Shown in pieces: positions 51,020 through 60,209 of a stretch of 64,000 nucleotides of DNA. The stretch's first letter is position 1, and every line of letters begins with the position of its first letter. A program made the position numbers and the translations under genes. Below the pieces are notes generated by a model. The model had not been told where the DNA came from. It saw only the letters and a list, made by a program, of their open reading frames with translations, and did no database searches. The stretch is from contig JAMJQQ010000026.1 of the NCBI GenBank assembly GCA_023554445.1, positions 1 to 64,000 of the forward strand, read 5' to 3'. This DNA comes from Carthagonibacter metallireducens. Lineage in GTDB: Bacteria > Gemmatimonadota > Gemmatimonadetes > Palauibacterales > Palauibacteraceae.

Positions 51020-52780
51020 TCAGGGGCTTCGCAGCGAGTGCTCGCCGCCCTTGGCGGACTCCACCGTCACGGTGAATGGGCCGCTTCCCCGAACCAGCCA
51101 CTTCACCGCTACCGTGCCCATTCCGTCTATTCGCTCCACCTCAATGCGCTCGGGACGGTGCTCCTGCTCCTCGGCGATTCCCTGCAGAGGGTTTTCGATC
51201 CGGAAGCCTGCGATCACGCGTCCGCCCTCGATCCGAATCCGGTCCGGCGGGCTGATCCCGTGAACGACATCCTGCTCCGTGCGCGTGGGCGCGAGCTTCC
51301 GATTCGAGATCAGGGCGCGGACTTCACTCACGCCACTCCCGAGCGACCGCACCTCCACGGAGTCCACCCGCACCAGGGGCATCTGTCCGGCCTGATACAG
51401 TGTGAAAGCCATGTTCCGGTGCGCCTCTTCACGAAGGAGGAAGCCGGGTATGGCCCGCGTGTACTGTCGCTTGACTCCGCCCACCTCGATGCGGCCGTAC
51501 TGGGGGTGATCCACCGGTGTCCAGGGCACGATCGCCTCCCCGAACAGCAGGTATCGATCGAATCGGTAATCCGCCCGATCCCAGCGCTCATTTTCGGGTG
51601 ATTCGCGGAAGTAATTGAACGAGGTCCAGAGCTCGTTGCTGAAGGTGATGATCCCGCGGCCTGCGTAGAACCAGTCCAGTTCGTTTCCCCAGGTCGTGTA
51701 GAGGTCTTCCCAGATCGAGATATAACGGTAGCCGGGAAGGATCATCTCTCCACGCTCGCCGATCTCGTCCATCACCCTCAGGTCGGCTGCCTGCACGCTG
51801 TCGGACTCTGTTCCCGGCCCGCGCAAGATCATGCCGCCGGTGTTGTGATAGGTCTGGGCGGCGGCGATGTTGGGGTGTGCCAGGACGAATTCCACCACGG
51901 CACGCGTCTCGGGCAGGGAGGTGGGAAAGGCATCGGAGCCGGACTGCACGTACGCGGGTGCCCACCGCCAGGGCCAGTTCCGGTTGGGATCGTAATAACC
52001 GCGACGATCCTCGTTGACTCTCCCGTCCCCATCGTTGTCGAATCCTTCATTCCCGAGGAGCTCCCACTCGCCAGGCTGGTCGGCGTGGGCCCGGACCATG
52101 ATGCGAGGATCTTCCGGCGACGTGATCCAGCGCCCGTTCGAGCTGCGCCGGCGCATCATCGTGATGTGGCCGTCGCCGTCCAGGTCATCGAAATCGTCCT
52201 CGTCGAACAGTCCATCTCCGTCGTCGTCACGCGGGGCGAGGCCGCTGCGTGGACTGTGCGGCGTGTTCGGCTCGAGAAGGAAGTTGTCCCGACCATCCGG
52301 GTTGATCGAGGGAACGATGTAGAAGGTGCGATCCCTCAGCAGCTCGGCGATCCAATCGACGCGGTCGGCCATTTCGCAGAGGTACCAGGCCGTGTACAGG
52401 GCGATCTCGGATCCCTGGACTTCATTGGCGTGGATGTTCCCATCGATCCACATCGCAGGCTTGGCATCCGCCTCTCCAGCCTGGAAATCGGTGACTGTGA
52501 GCAACCACAGGTCGCGCCCTTCGACGCTACGTCCGATGGAAGAGAATCGGCACCTGTCGGGCCAGGCCTCTTCGAGGCGACGACCGATCTCTCCGAGTGT
52601 CTCGTGATCGAAATAGCGGTCCCAGGAGACGGCGACCTGCGGGTCGGGCGGCGCACCGAGACCGGCCATCGCGCCCGGAGGGGATTGCTGCGCCCATGCT
52701 GCCGTGGGAAGCAAAGCCAGGAGCGAAGCGCCGATGATGAAGTTCACGGCGGCGGCGGAGACATTCAGATGGCTGGTCAT
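51020..52780 (-). CDS. Secreted M14-family zinc carboxypeptidase
   Basis: 586 residues, signal peptide ending near AAWAQ. Zinc-binding His117 and Glu120 lie in GNIHANEVQG, the third ligand is His312 in QTYHNTGG, and the probable catalytic Glu is in FSNELW (about 383). Between ligands two and three is an acidic, calcium-binding-like region (DDDGDGLFDEDDFDDLDGDG at about 185-204 and DNDGDGRVNED at about 248-258). The C-terminal 120 residues form a beta-rich domain. It probably trims peptides or proteins outside the cell. It overlaps the upstream M14 paralogue gene as ATGA. Confidence 0.93.
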   Translation of the reverse strand: MTSHLNVSAAAVNFIIGASLLALLPTAAWAQQSPPGAMAGLGAPPDPQVAVSWDRYFDHETLGEIGRRLEEAWPDRCRFSSIGRSVEGRDLWLLTVTDFQAGEADAKPAMWIDGNIHANEVQGSEIALYTAWYLCEMADRVDWIAELLRDRTFYIVPSINPDGRDNFLLEPNTPHSPRSGLAPRDDDGDGLFDEDDFDDLDGDGHITMMRRRSSNGRWITSPEDPRIMVRAHADQPGEWELLGNEGFDNDGDGRVNEDRRGYYDPNRNWPWRWAPAYVQSGSDAFPTSLPETRAVVEFVLAHPNIAAAQTYHNTGGMILRGPGTESDSVQAADLRVMDEIGERGEMILPGYRYISIWEDLYTTWGNELDWFYAGRGIITFSNELWTSFNYFRESPENERWDRADYRFDRYLLFGEAIVPWTPVDHPQYGRIEVGGVKRQYTRAIPGFLLREEAHRNMAFTLYQAGQMPLVRVDSVEVRSLGSGVSEVRALISNRKLAPTRTEQDVVHGISPPDRIRIEGGRVIAGFRIENPLQGIAEEQEHRPERIEVERIDGMGTVAVKWLVRGSGPFTVTVESAKGGEHSLRSP

Positions 52781-54519
52781 CGCAGTTGGATCTCCTTCCG
52801 GTCACGCCCGGCCGAGGCCGACCCGGCGCTGACGGCAACGCGTCCGTTGCCCTTTCCGACCACGATCCACGTCAGCTCTTCCGCCGAACCGCTCCCGGGC
52901 AGTGCTTCCAGCAATCGAACCGCACGACCGCCGGCGAGCTCCTGCCCGTTCGTCTCCAGATCGACCCGGACGGATCGCGGTCGACCCAGCCTGTCGGCCA
53001 GCCGGGTGCGCGTCGGCAGATATCCGGTGTTGGCGATCCGGACCGAGACTCTCCATGTGTCATCGCCCAGCGATTCCGCTTTCGACTCCACGATCTCGAT
53101 GCGGGGAAGGAGCATCGCGATATCGATCAGGAATTCGACTTCCTTGCGGACGATGGAGTCCCGGATCGCCGCTGGCGGTGTCCAGCCGGTGAGTGGCCTG
53201 AAGCCTCCGACTTCAACCCTTCGGTCTTCGAAGTCGGGGTGATCGACCGGCTCCCAGTCGAGAAAGTCTTCCGGTCGGTTGGCTCGAATCCAGCGGAGCC
53301 GTCGTCGCTCCGCTGCCACCGGATCCGAAGCCTCGCTGGTTCGTGAGTCGCCGGACCCGGACCGGGAGGCGGAGTCCGACGCCGCCTCTCGATCTTCCGG
53401 GATCGCGGTGGTGCTGTCGGGTCGCTCTGCGGCCGGCGGTGTCCAGACCGAAGAACCGAAGGCCCAGCGCCCCATCTGAAAATAGGCCCATGAGAGCGGG
53501 TCGCCGCCTTCGGGCCGGACCCCGAGGGTGTCGGACTCCGAGCGTCCCGTCCGCTCCCGATAACGTCGGGCGATCTCCGCATACCACGGTGCATCACCGG
53601 CGAGCGCGAATTTCAATGGTTCGCGGACTCGTTCGCCCTCCGAGCCGGGCTCGCCGGCCGGGTTCGATTTCCACGGCGAGAGAAGATTGTCTCTGGTCCC
53701 GAATACCACGACCATGCCGATCTCATCGCGGTCGGCCAGCAATTGAGCGACCGCACGGGCCTCCGGTGCCGAGAGGGGGTAATCGCCCGCCACCGATTCG
53801 AACCATGGATATCGGCGCGGGAAGTTGGCTCCGATGTCCACGCCCCCCTTCGGATCCTCGTTGAATCGGCCGTCGCCGTCGTCGTCCCTGCCCTCGACCA
53901 GAAGCCGCCAGGAAGGGCTGTCTCCCCGGGCAGGATCAGCGATCCTCATCAGGCCGGGCTCGTCCTCGTCTTCCGTGTATTCTCCGGTCGCGTCCTCGAT
54001 CCGCATCATCGTGATCCAGCCGTCGCCATTCAGGTCGTCGGGGCCATCCTCGTCCACGAGTCCATCGCGATCATCGTCGCGCGGCTGGTCGTTTCGGCGG
54101 GTCTCGTGAACCGGTCGCAGACGGGAGGAGCGTTCAGCGTCGGGGCTGAGCAGCGGAATGAAGTGAACGGTAACTCCGTCGAGCAGGGATGTGATCTCGG
54201 GGTCGCTCCCGTATCCGTCCGAGAGTCGCTCGATCGCGGCGAGAGCGACGTCGGTGCCTATGGCGTGCGCTGCCTGCTCGCCGGCCAGGACGAGAACCGC
54301 CGGTCGGCCGCCGCCGTCCCCGGGGCCGGCTACGGTGGCCAGGAGGAGATCTGCTCCCCCGGCCGAACGTCCAATGGAAGTGACATCGACACGGTCGGAG
54401 CGATTCAGCGCGCGCAACCGATCCGAGGGATCCTGAGCAGTCGCGTCCGCCGGGTCGGACGCCATGAAAGCGAACAGCGCCAGCGCAAAAAGAGTCCTGT
54501 CCAGAGTACGAATCGCCAT
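52777..54519 (-). CDS. M14-like paralogue lacking the zinc ligands (pseudopeptidase)
   Basis: About 580 residues, exported. It aligns with the neighbouring M14 peptidase over the acidic region (DDDRDGLVDEDGPDDLNGDG, DDDGDGRFNEDPKGG) and much of the C-terminus. At the zinc site, where the neighbour has HANE, this protein has QAAH (residues 82-85), so both ligands are lost. The third His is replaced in VVVFGTRDN. A Ser/Asp-rich insert lies at about 385-420. It is probably non-catalytic and may bind the same substrate or partner the active enzyme, whose gene it overlaps by four bases. The ATG at 54519 gives a normal signal peptide; the longer open frame upstream is doubtful. Confidence 0.85.
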   Translation of the reverse strand: MAIRTLDRTLFALALFAFMASDPADATAQDPSDRLRALNRSDRVDVTSIGRSAGGADLLLATVAGPGDGGGRPAVLVLAGEQAAHAIGTDVALAAIERLSDGYGSDPEITSLLDGVTVHFIPLLSPDAERSSRLRPVHETRRNDQPRDDDRDGLVDEDGPDDLNGDGWITMMRIEDATGEYTEDEDEPGLMRIADPARGDSPSWRLLVEGRDDDGDGRFNEDPKGGVDIGANFPRRYPWFESVAGDYPLSAPEARAVAQLLADRDEIGMVVVFGTRDNLLSPWKSNPAGEPGSEGERVREPLKFALAGDAPWYAEIARRYRERTGRSESDTLGVRPEGGDPLSWAYFQMGRWAFGSSVWTPPAAERPDSTTAIPEDREAASDSASRSGSGDSRTSEASDPVAAERRRLRWIRANRPEDFLDWEPVDHPDFEDRRVEVGGFRPLTGWTPPAAIRDSIVRKEVEFLIDIAMLLPRIEIVESKAESLGDDTWRVSVRIANTGYLPTRTRLADRLGRPRSVRVDLETNGQELAGGRAVRLLEALPGSGSAEELTWIVVGKGNGRVAVSAGSASAGRDRKEIQLR

Positions 54520-54670
54520 CTGCCGAAACCTCACGAACCTGGAGCACGATGACCGGCGGCTTCCGAGTACGGAACGTCGTGCGGCACGCGGTACGCGGCA
54601 AGCGGTCCGGGTCCGCAAGGTGGACCCCTCCGGGCATGGGGCGGTATTCGTAGTCCGGGGGAGGAAATCC

Positions 54671-55663
54671 ATGAAAGCGATACGCATTCTGCGGCCCGGC
54701 GACCCGGACGTTCTGGAACTCGTCGAAGTCGACCCCGGGAGTCCCGGTCCGGGTGAGCTCGGCGTCTCGATCCACGCCACGGCGGTTAACCGGGCCGACC
54801 TACTTCAGCGGCGGGGTGGATACCCGGCACCGCCCGGTTGGCCGACAGACATCCCCGGCCTCGAGTTCGCCGGAATCGTCGAGGAGGTGGGCGAGGGCGT
54901 CGACGAATCGGTGGTCGGATCGTGGGTCATGGGTCTCCTGGGCGGTGGTGGCTACGCCGAACACGTGGTGACGGGAGCCTCCCAGGTCATTCGGATTCCC
55001 GCCGGCCTCCAGTTCATCGAAGCTGCCGCCCTGCCGGAGGCGTTCTTTACCGCATACGACGCTCTCGTCCTGCAGGGAGGGCTGAAGGAGGGGATGACGG
55101 TCCTGGTGCACGCTGCAGGGAGTGGCGTGGGAACGGCCGCTCTCCAGGTGGCGAAGACCTTTGGAGCCTCCCGGATCTTCGGAACCGCCTCAGCCGGTAA
55201 GCTCGCCGCGATCGCCGAGCGAGGACTGCCCCTTGATGTGCCGATCGATTACACGCGTCAGTCCTTCCGGGATGTCATCCGCCGGGAGACCGCCGGCCAG
55301 GGCGTGGATCTGGTCCTCGATCTGGTGGGTGCGACCTACTGGAGCGACAACGTCGCCAGTCTCGCGCCGCGAGGCACCCTCCTGCTCGTCGGACTGATGG
55401 GCGGAACGATGGCACAGATCAATCTCGGGGTCCTCATGCGTCGCCGATTGACGGTGATCGGGACCGTCCTGCGATCGCGCGAGCCCGAGGAAAAAGCTGC
55501 GCTCACGCAGAGGGTCGACATGGATCTGTCACCGCTCTTCGCGAGTGGCGAGCTGGAGTCGGTCGTCGATCGTGTCTTCCCGCTCGCTCGAGCGGCGGAT
55601 GCCCACGCCTACGTGGAAGAGAACCGAAACCTCGGGAAAGTCATGCTTCGGGTCAGGTCCTGA
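54671..55663 (+). CDS. NADPH:quinone oxidoreductase (PIG3-like MDR family)
   Basis: About 330 residues of the zinc-independent medium-chain dehydrogenase family. The N-terminus MKAIRILRPGDPDVLEL, NRADLLQRRGGYPAPPG and IPGLEFAGIVEEVG are typical of PIG3/TP53I3-like quinone oxidoreductases. VHAAGSGVGTAALQVAK binds NADPH, and no structural-zinc cysteines are seen. It probably performs one- or two-electron reduction of quinones. GAGGAA lies a few bases before the ATG. Its end overlaps the convergent acyl-CoA dehydrogenase gene by eleven bases. Confidence 0.93.
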   Translation: MKAIRILRPGDPDVLELVEVDPGSPGPGELGVSIHATAVNRADLLQRRGGYPAPPGWPTDIPGLEFAGIVEEVGEGVDESVVGSWVMGLLGGGGYAEHVVTGASQVIRIPAGLQFIEAAALPEAFFTAYDALVLQGGLKEGMTVLVHAAGSGVGTAALQVAKTFGASRIFGTASAGKLAAIAERGLPLDVPIDYTRQSFRDVIRRETAGQGVDLVLDLVGATYWSDNVASLAPRGTLLLVGLMGGTMAQINLGVLMRRRLTVIGTVLRSREPEEKAALTQRVDMDLSPLFASGELESVVDRVFPLARAADAHAYVEENRNLGKVMLRVRS

Positions 55664-57596
55664 CCTTCTGCGGCTCGTCGGCTTCGCCTTCTACGGCGGC
55701 CGAGCGGTGCCGTCTGATCCCATCGAAATCCGGCATGCTCAGGTTCTCCTGCAGCCCTACGATTCCCTCTTCCATCCACAGGTACTCCCCAGCCAGTACC
55801 TCACGCGCGGTCTCGTAGAGCCGACCGTCGTCGTTGTGGTCGAGGGAGCGGAACAGGTCGTCCACCCGCCGGCGCGACTGGCGGCAGAACAGATCCGCCA
55901 GCGCCACGGCCTCCGACGCGTTCGGATGGCCGGTACGGACCATCATCTGCGCCCTGCCCGTGGTGGCGGCGATCGCGAACAACTCGGCGCCGATGTCCAC
56001 GGCGCGGAACAGCAGCATCTGTTTCCGCTGCAGGCCGGCTCCGTAGCGGATCATCTTGTGGAACAGTTTTCGTGCGAGGCGCCGCGACGTCCGGCCGACG
56101 AAGCGCACGTGAGTTCGCAGTTCGCCGTACTCGCGCGGTGCGCGGTCGATTGGAATCCACTGCTTCGGGTACCAGAACAGATAGAACAGGGCGATCCGCG
56201 GCAGCATGGCCAGCTTCTGACCGAATGATGCGTCGCCTTCTACGAGCGGGCCCGCCACCTGCAGATGCTTGTCCACCGCTTCCCGAGCGATGAACAGACG
56301 CATGATCTCGCTGGATCCTTCGAAGATCCGGTTGATCCTGAAATCGCGAAGCATGCGCTCGAGCGGCACGGGCGTCTCGCCCCGCGCCAGCAGGGAGTCC
56401 GCGCGCTCATAAGCTCGCCCTCCCCTGGTCTGGACGGCCTCATCGAGCAGCAGCCAGCCGAACTCCGTGTTGTAGAGTTTCGCGAGCGCGGCCTCGAGCC
56501 GAATGTCGAATCCTCCCCTGTCCACCATCAACGCCGACAGCTCGGCTACGGCCTCCATGGCGAACGTCAGCGACGCGATGAGGGCGATCTTCTGTGCGAC
56601 CGCCTCGTGCTTGCCGACCGGCTGGCCCCACTGGACCCGCTCCGAGCCCCATTCACGCACGAACTGGAGCGCCGTCTTGCCGCTGCCCACGGCGACCGCC
56701 GGAATCGAGAGGCGACCCGTGTTGAGCGTAATCAGGGCCAGCTTCAAACCTCTGCCTTCCCCCCACAGCAGATTCTCCTTCGGAACCTGCACGTTCGTGA
56801 ACCGGAAGTTCGCGTTCTCGATCCCGTTGATTCCCATGAAGTGATTGCGCTGCAGCAGCTCTACGCCATCCCAGTCCGTCTCCACGATGAAAGCCGAGAT
56901 CTTCCGGGTGGCGGGATCGCGCGCCATGACGACCAGCAGTTCCGCGAGGGAACCGTTCGTCGTCCACAGCTTGTCGCCATTGAGCACGTAGTGCGTGCCC
57001 TCGGCGTTCAGCTCGGCGGTGGTGCTGAGTCGTGCCGGATCCGATCCGACGTCATCCTCGGTGAGCGCGAAAGCGGAAATCGTGCCCGCCGCACAACGAG
57101 GGAGGTACTTCTTCTTCTGCGCTTCGGTGCCGAACAACTTCAAGGGTTGGGGAACGCCGATCGACTGGTGGGCCGATAGAAGAGCGACGAGACTGCCGTC
57201 CACGCTGCCGAGGGTAGCCATCACCTGGTTGTATTCGACCTGGCCGAACCCCAGTCCGCCGTACTCAACCGGGATCTTCAGTCCGAATGCACCCATCTCA
57301 CGCAACCGTTCGACCACTGCCTCCGGAACCTTCCGCTCACGGTCGATGCGCTCCGAGTCTACCTCGGTTCGCAGGTATTCCCGAAGATCTGCAAGAAACT
57401 CCCTGCAACGGTCGGAGATGAACCCGGCAGGATCGGGATAGGGATCGATCAGGTCGAATCGAAAGGCGCCAAGGAAAAGATCCCGCACGAAGGTCGCATT
57501 CTCCCAATCGGCCTCCCGGGCCGCCTCCGCGACGCGGCGCGCCTCTTCCTCGCTGACGTGAACACGGTCGCCGCTGCTCGCGCGATCTTCGGTCAT
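55653..57596 (-). CDS. Large acyl-CoA dehydrogenase (VLCAD/ACAD9-like)
   Basis: About 647 residues, longer than ordinary acyl-CoA dehydrogenases (about 380). The core contains GLKIPVEYGGLGFGQVEY, AFALTEDDVGSDPA (FAD and substrate contacts), the KLWTTNG block and the catalytic Glu in RIFEGSSEIMRLF. A C-terminal extension of about 180 residues matches the shape of VLCAD/ACAD9-type enzymes, which use it for membrane association and dimer contacts. It would start beta-oxidation of long fatty acyl-CoA. The ATG at 57596 is preferred; the frame's upstream part overlaps egtB and is spurious. Confidence 0.93.
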   Translation of the reverse strand: MTEDRASSGDRVHVSEEEARRVAEAAREADWENATFVRDLFLGAFRFDLIDPYPDPAGFISDRCREFLADLREYLRTEVDSERIDRERKVPEAVVERLREMGAFGLKIPVEYGGLGFGQVEYNQVMATLGSVDGSLVALLSAHQSIGVPQPLKLFGTEAQKKKYLPRCAAGTISAFALTEDDVGSDPARLSTTAELNAEGTHYVLNGDKLWTTNGSLAELLVVMARDPATRKISAFIVETDWDGVELLQRNHFMGINGIENANFRFTNVQVPKENLLWGEGRGLKLALITLNTGRLSIPAVAVGSGKTALQFVREWGSERVQWGQPVGKHEAVAQKIALIASLTFAMEAVAELSALMVDRGGFDIRLEAALAKLYNTEFGWLLLDEAVQTRGGRAYERADSLLARGETPVPLERMLRDFRINRIFEGSSEIMRLFIAREAVDKHLQVAGPLVEGDASFGQKLAMLPRIALFYLFWYPKQWIPIDRAPREYGELRTHVRFVGRTSRRLARKLFHKMIRYGAGLQRKQMLLFRAVDIGAELFAIAATTGRAQMMVRTGHPNASEAVALADLFCRQSRRRVDDLFRSLDHNDDGRLYETAREVLAGEYLWMEEGIVGLQENLSMPDFDGIRRHRSAAVEGEADEPQKVRT

Positions 57597-57770
57597 GATA
57601 TTTCTTCCCGTACTCGGTATCGGTTTTGACGTCCGGAAGCAGGCATACCCGGGCCGGCATCCGGGGTGCCTCGTTCGGGCAGCCGCGAAGCGTATATTCA
57701 GCGGCCCGAAATGACGGCGGCCCATGGTAATCAGAGCGGCCCGGCGTCGAATGGAAAGGTGTTGACACGC

Positions 57771-59186
57771 GTGAACGAGCGAAAGGCGCATTCGATAGGC
57801 GAAGCGACACAGGACCGGGCGGCATTGAAGGCCGGCCTCGAGGAGACTCGAACCCGCACTCTCGCGCTGGTGGCGCCGCTGACGGACGAGCTGCTCGAAC
57901 GGCAGCACTCTCCGCTCATGAGCCCGATAGCCTGGGACCTCGGTCACATCGCGGCCTTCGAGGAGCTGTGGCTGGTCAGGAGGTTGGGAGAAGTCTCGAG
58001 CGAGAAGGAGATCGAACTGGCCTTCGATGCGTTCCGCACTCCGCGCGCGCGCCGGGGCGAGCTGTCGATACCGGGTGTCGATCTGCTGGAGCGCCGGCTC
58101 GCCGAGACCCGCCGCAAGACGCTCGAGGGACTGACTTCGGTCGATCTCGCCTCGTCGAATCCGCTTCTGCGGGGCGGCCACGTGTACGAGATGGTGCGGG
58201 ATCACGAGGCTCAGCATCAGGAGACGATCCTCCAGGCCATCCTGCTCATCGGAGACGCGGTCTACAAACCGGTCGTCAGGAAGCCGGTTCCGGGTGCCCC
58301 GGCCGAATCACCACCGCCCGGCTTCGTGCGGGTGCCAGCCGGCCGGTTCCGAATGGGCGACGTGTCCGGCCGATTCGCCTACGACAACGAGCGACCGGCA
58401 TGGGAGACGAACACCGACGCATACGAGATCGGACGTTTCCCGGTGACGAACGCAGAATATTGCGAGTTCATCGCTGCCGGCGGATACCTGAACGAATCGC
58501 TATGGAGCCCGGAAGGCTGGAGGTGGCGGGTGGATTCCGACCTTGGTGCGCCGGAGGGATGGTACCCGCGGGGTATCCGTCACCAGCCGACAGGGCCGGG
58601 CGGGAAGGTCGGTTTCAGCCCGGACGCTGCCCGTGACCTGGCCGGCGATTCGGGGATCGACTCGTGGGTGCGGATCTCGAGTCTGGGGGAAGAAGAGATC
58701 CTTCCGCAGGCGCCGGTAGCGCACGTCTGCTACTGGGAGGCTGAGGCATACGCCAGCTTCGCGGCTGCGCGACTTCCGAGCGAGCCGGAGTGGGAGAAGG
58801 CGGCCGCATGGGATCCCGATACCGGTGGCTCGCGACGATATCCGTGGGGAGATGAACCCGTCGGTCCGCAGCACGCCAATCTCGACCAGCTCCGATTCGG
58901 GGTCGCACCGATCGGCGCCTACCCGGCCGGTCGCAGCGCCGTCGGGTGCTGGGGAATGCTGGGAGATGTCTGGGAATGGACGAGTTCGGCATTTCGGGGA
59001 TATCCGGGCTTTCGGGCCTTCCCGTACCCGGAGTACTCCGAGGTGTTCTTCGGTCCCGAGTATCGCGTCCTGAAGGGCGGGTCCTGGGCCACCCGACCCA
59101 GCGTGGCGCGCAACAGCTTCCGCAACTGGGACTACCCGATCCGCAGGCAGATCTTCTCCGGATTCCGACTGGCCCGTGATGTCTGA
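57771..59186 (+). CDS. egtB: Ergothioneine sulfoxide synthase
   Basis: About 471 residues. Non-heme iron enzyme that joins trimethylhistidine (hercynine) to a thiol donor with oxygen. An N-terminal DinB-like bundle holds the iron ligands: SPIAWDLGHIAAFEELW and the H-x3-H-x-E motif HEAQHQE (about residue 145). The C-terminal half is a formylglycine-generating-enzyme-like domain (GFVRVPAGRFRMG, PVTNAEYCEF, EPEWEKAAAWDP, VWEWTSSAFRGYPGF). Several in-frame non-ATG starts exist (57759, 57762, 57771); I chose the last, with AAGG ten bases upstream. It overlaps egtD and is divergent from the acyl-CoA dehydrogenase. Confidence 0.94.
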   Translation: MNERKAHSIGEATQDRAALKAGLEETRTRTLALVAPLTDELLERQHSPLMSPIAWDLGHIAAFEELWLVRRLGEVSSEKEIELAFDAFRTPRARRGELSIPGVDLLERRLAETRRKTLEGLTSVDLASSNPLLRGGHVYEMVRDHEAQHQETILQAILLIGDAVYKPVVRKPVPGAPAESPPPGFVRVPAGRFRMGDVSGRFAYDNERPAWETNTDAYEIGRFPVTNAEYCEFIAAGGYLNESLWSPEGWRWRVDSDLGAPEGWYPRGIRHQPTGPGGKVGFSPDAARDLAGDSGIDSWVRISSLGEEEILPQAPVAHVCYWEAEAYASFAAARLPSEPEWEKAAAWDPDTGGSRRYPWGDEPVGPQHANLDQLRFGVAPIGAYPAGRSAVGCWGMLGDVWEWTSSAFRGYPGFRAFPYPEYSEVFFGPEYRVLKGGSWATRPSVARNSFRNWDYPIRRQIFSGFRLARDV

Positions 59187-60168
59187 GTCCGCGCACGGGA
59201 GGAGGATCGTCCTCCACAACCGGCTGGAAGAACGTGAGAGCCCGTTCCGCCTGGCCGAGGACGCACGACGCGGCCTGACCGCGGAGACCCGGACGATGCC
59301 TCCGAAGTACTTCTACGACGACCGCGGCTCCCGGCTGTTCGAAGCGATCACCCGACTTCCGGAGTACTACCAGACGCGGGCGGAACGAGAGATTCTGGAG
59401 CGTCACGCCGATGCGATCGTCGCCCGGATCCGGCCCGGTGTGCTGGTCGAGTTCGGTTCCGGAGCCGCCGAAAAGACACGAGCGCTGCTCGACGCCATGC
59501 GCTCGGCCGGTACGCTCGAGGGGTACGCACCGCTCGATGTGAGCAGGGAAGCTTCGCAACGCGCCGCCGAGGCCCTGATCCGCGACTATCCGGACCTCAG
59601 AGTCGAGGGAGTGATCGGCGACTTCGAGCGGCCACACCATCTTCCGTTTCCCGGGCGACGACGGTTGCTGGCCTTCCTCGGGTCGACGATCGGCAACTTC
59701 GAACGGGAGCGGTCCATCGCGTTTCTGGCGGGTGCAGCGGCCGAGATGTCGCCTGCGGATGGATTCCTGATCGGTTTCGATCTCGTGAAGGACGCGGACA
59801 CGCTCGAGAGAGCTTACGACGATGCGGCGGGCGTGACCGCGGCCTTCAACCTGAATCTGCTCCGGGTCATGAATCGCGAGTTGGGTGCGGACTTCGACCT
59901 CGCCGGCTTTCGGCATCGGGCACTGTACGATGCATCGCTTCAGCGCATTGAAATGCACCTGGTCTCGACTCGCGATCAGACGGTCCACATTCCGGCCATC
60001 GACCTTACGGTTCAGTTTGCCGAGGGAGAGTCGATTCGGACCGAGCTGAGCCACAAGTACACCCGGGCCAGCGTGGATGCGCTTCTGCGACGTAGTGGTC
60101 TGGCGCTGTGCGACTGGTTCACCGACGAACGCCAGCGCTTCGCCCTGGCGCTGGCTCGCCTTCCGTAA
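59179..60168 (+). CDS. egtD: Histidine N-alpha-methyltransferase
   Basis: About 329 residues. Trimethylates histidine to hercynine with S-adenosylmethionine, the first step of ergothioneine synthesis. Blocks: MPPKYFYDDRGSRLFEAITRL (EgtD-type N-terminus), LVEFGSGAAEKTRALL (SAM site), PLDVS, FLGSTIGNFER and the C-terminal SHKYTRASVDALLR. The ATG at 59179 overlaps egtB by 8 bases; a GTG three bases earlier is also in frame. With egtB this makes a minimal two-gene pathway; no gamma-glutamylcysteine ligase, amidohydrolase or C-S lyase gene is adjacent. Confidence 0.96.
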   Translation: MSESAHGRRIVLHNRLEERESPFRLAEDARRGLTAETRTMPPKYFYDDRGSRLFEAITRLPEYYQTRAEREILERHADAIVARIRPGVLVEFGSGAAEKTRALLDAMRSAGTLEGYAPLDVSREASQRAAEALIRDYPDLRVEGVIGDFERPHHLPFPGRRRLLAFLGSTIGNFERERSIAFLAGAAAEMSPADGFLIGFDLVKDADTLERAYDDAAGVTAAFNLNLLRVMNRELGADFDLAGFRHRALYDASLQRIEMHLVSTRDQTVHIPAIDLTVQFAEGESIRTELSHKYTRASVDALLRRSGLALCDWFTDERQRFALALARLP

Positions 60169-60209
60169 GAAAGCCATCTCGGGCAGAGCTACTGGCCGAA
60201 TTCGAGGCG

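Noticed and set aside
51845..53242. 465-codon plus-strand open frame
   Set aside because: Opposite the M14 genes; its valine-, isoleucine- and arginine-rich sequence mirrors their Asp-rich repeats.
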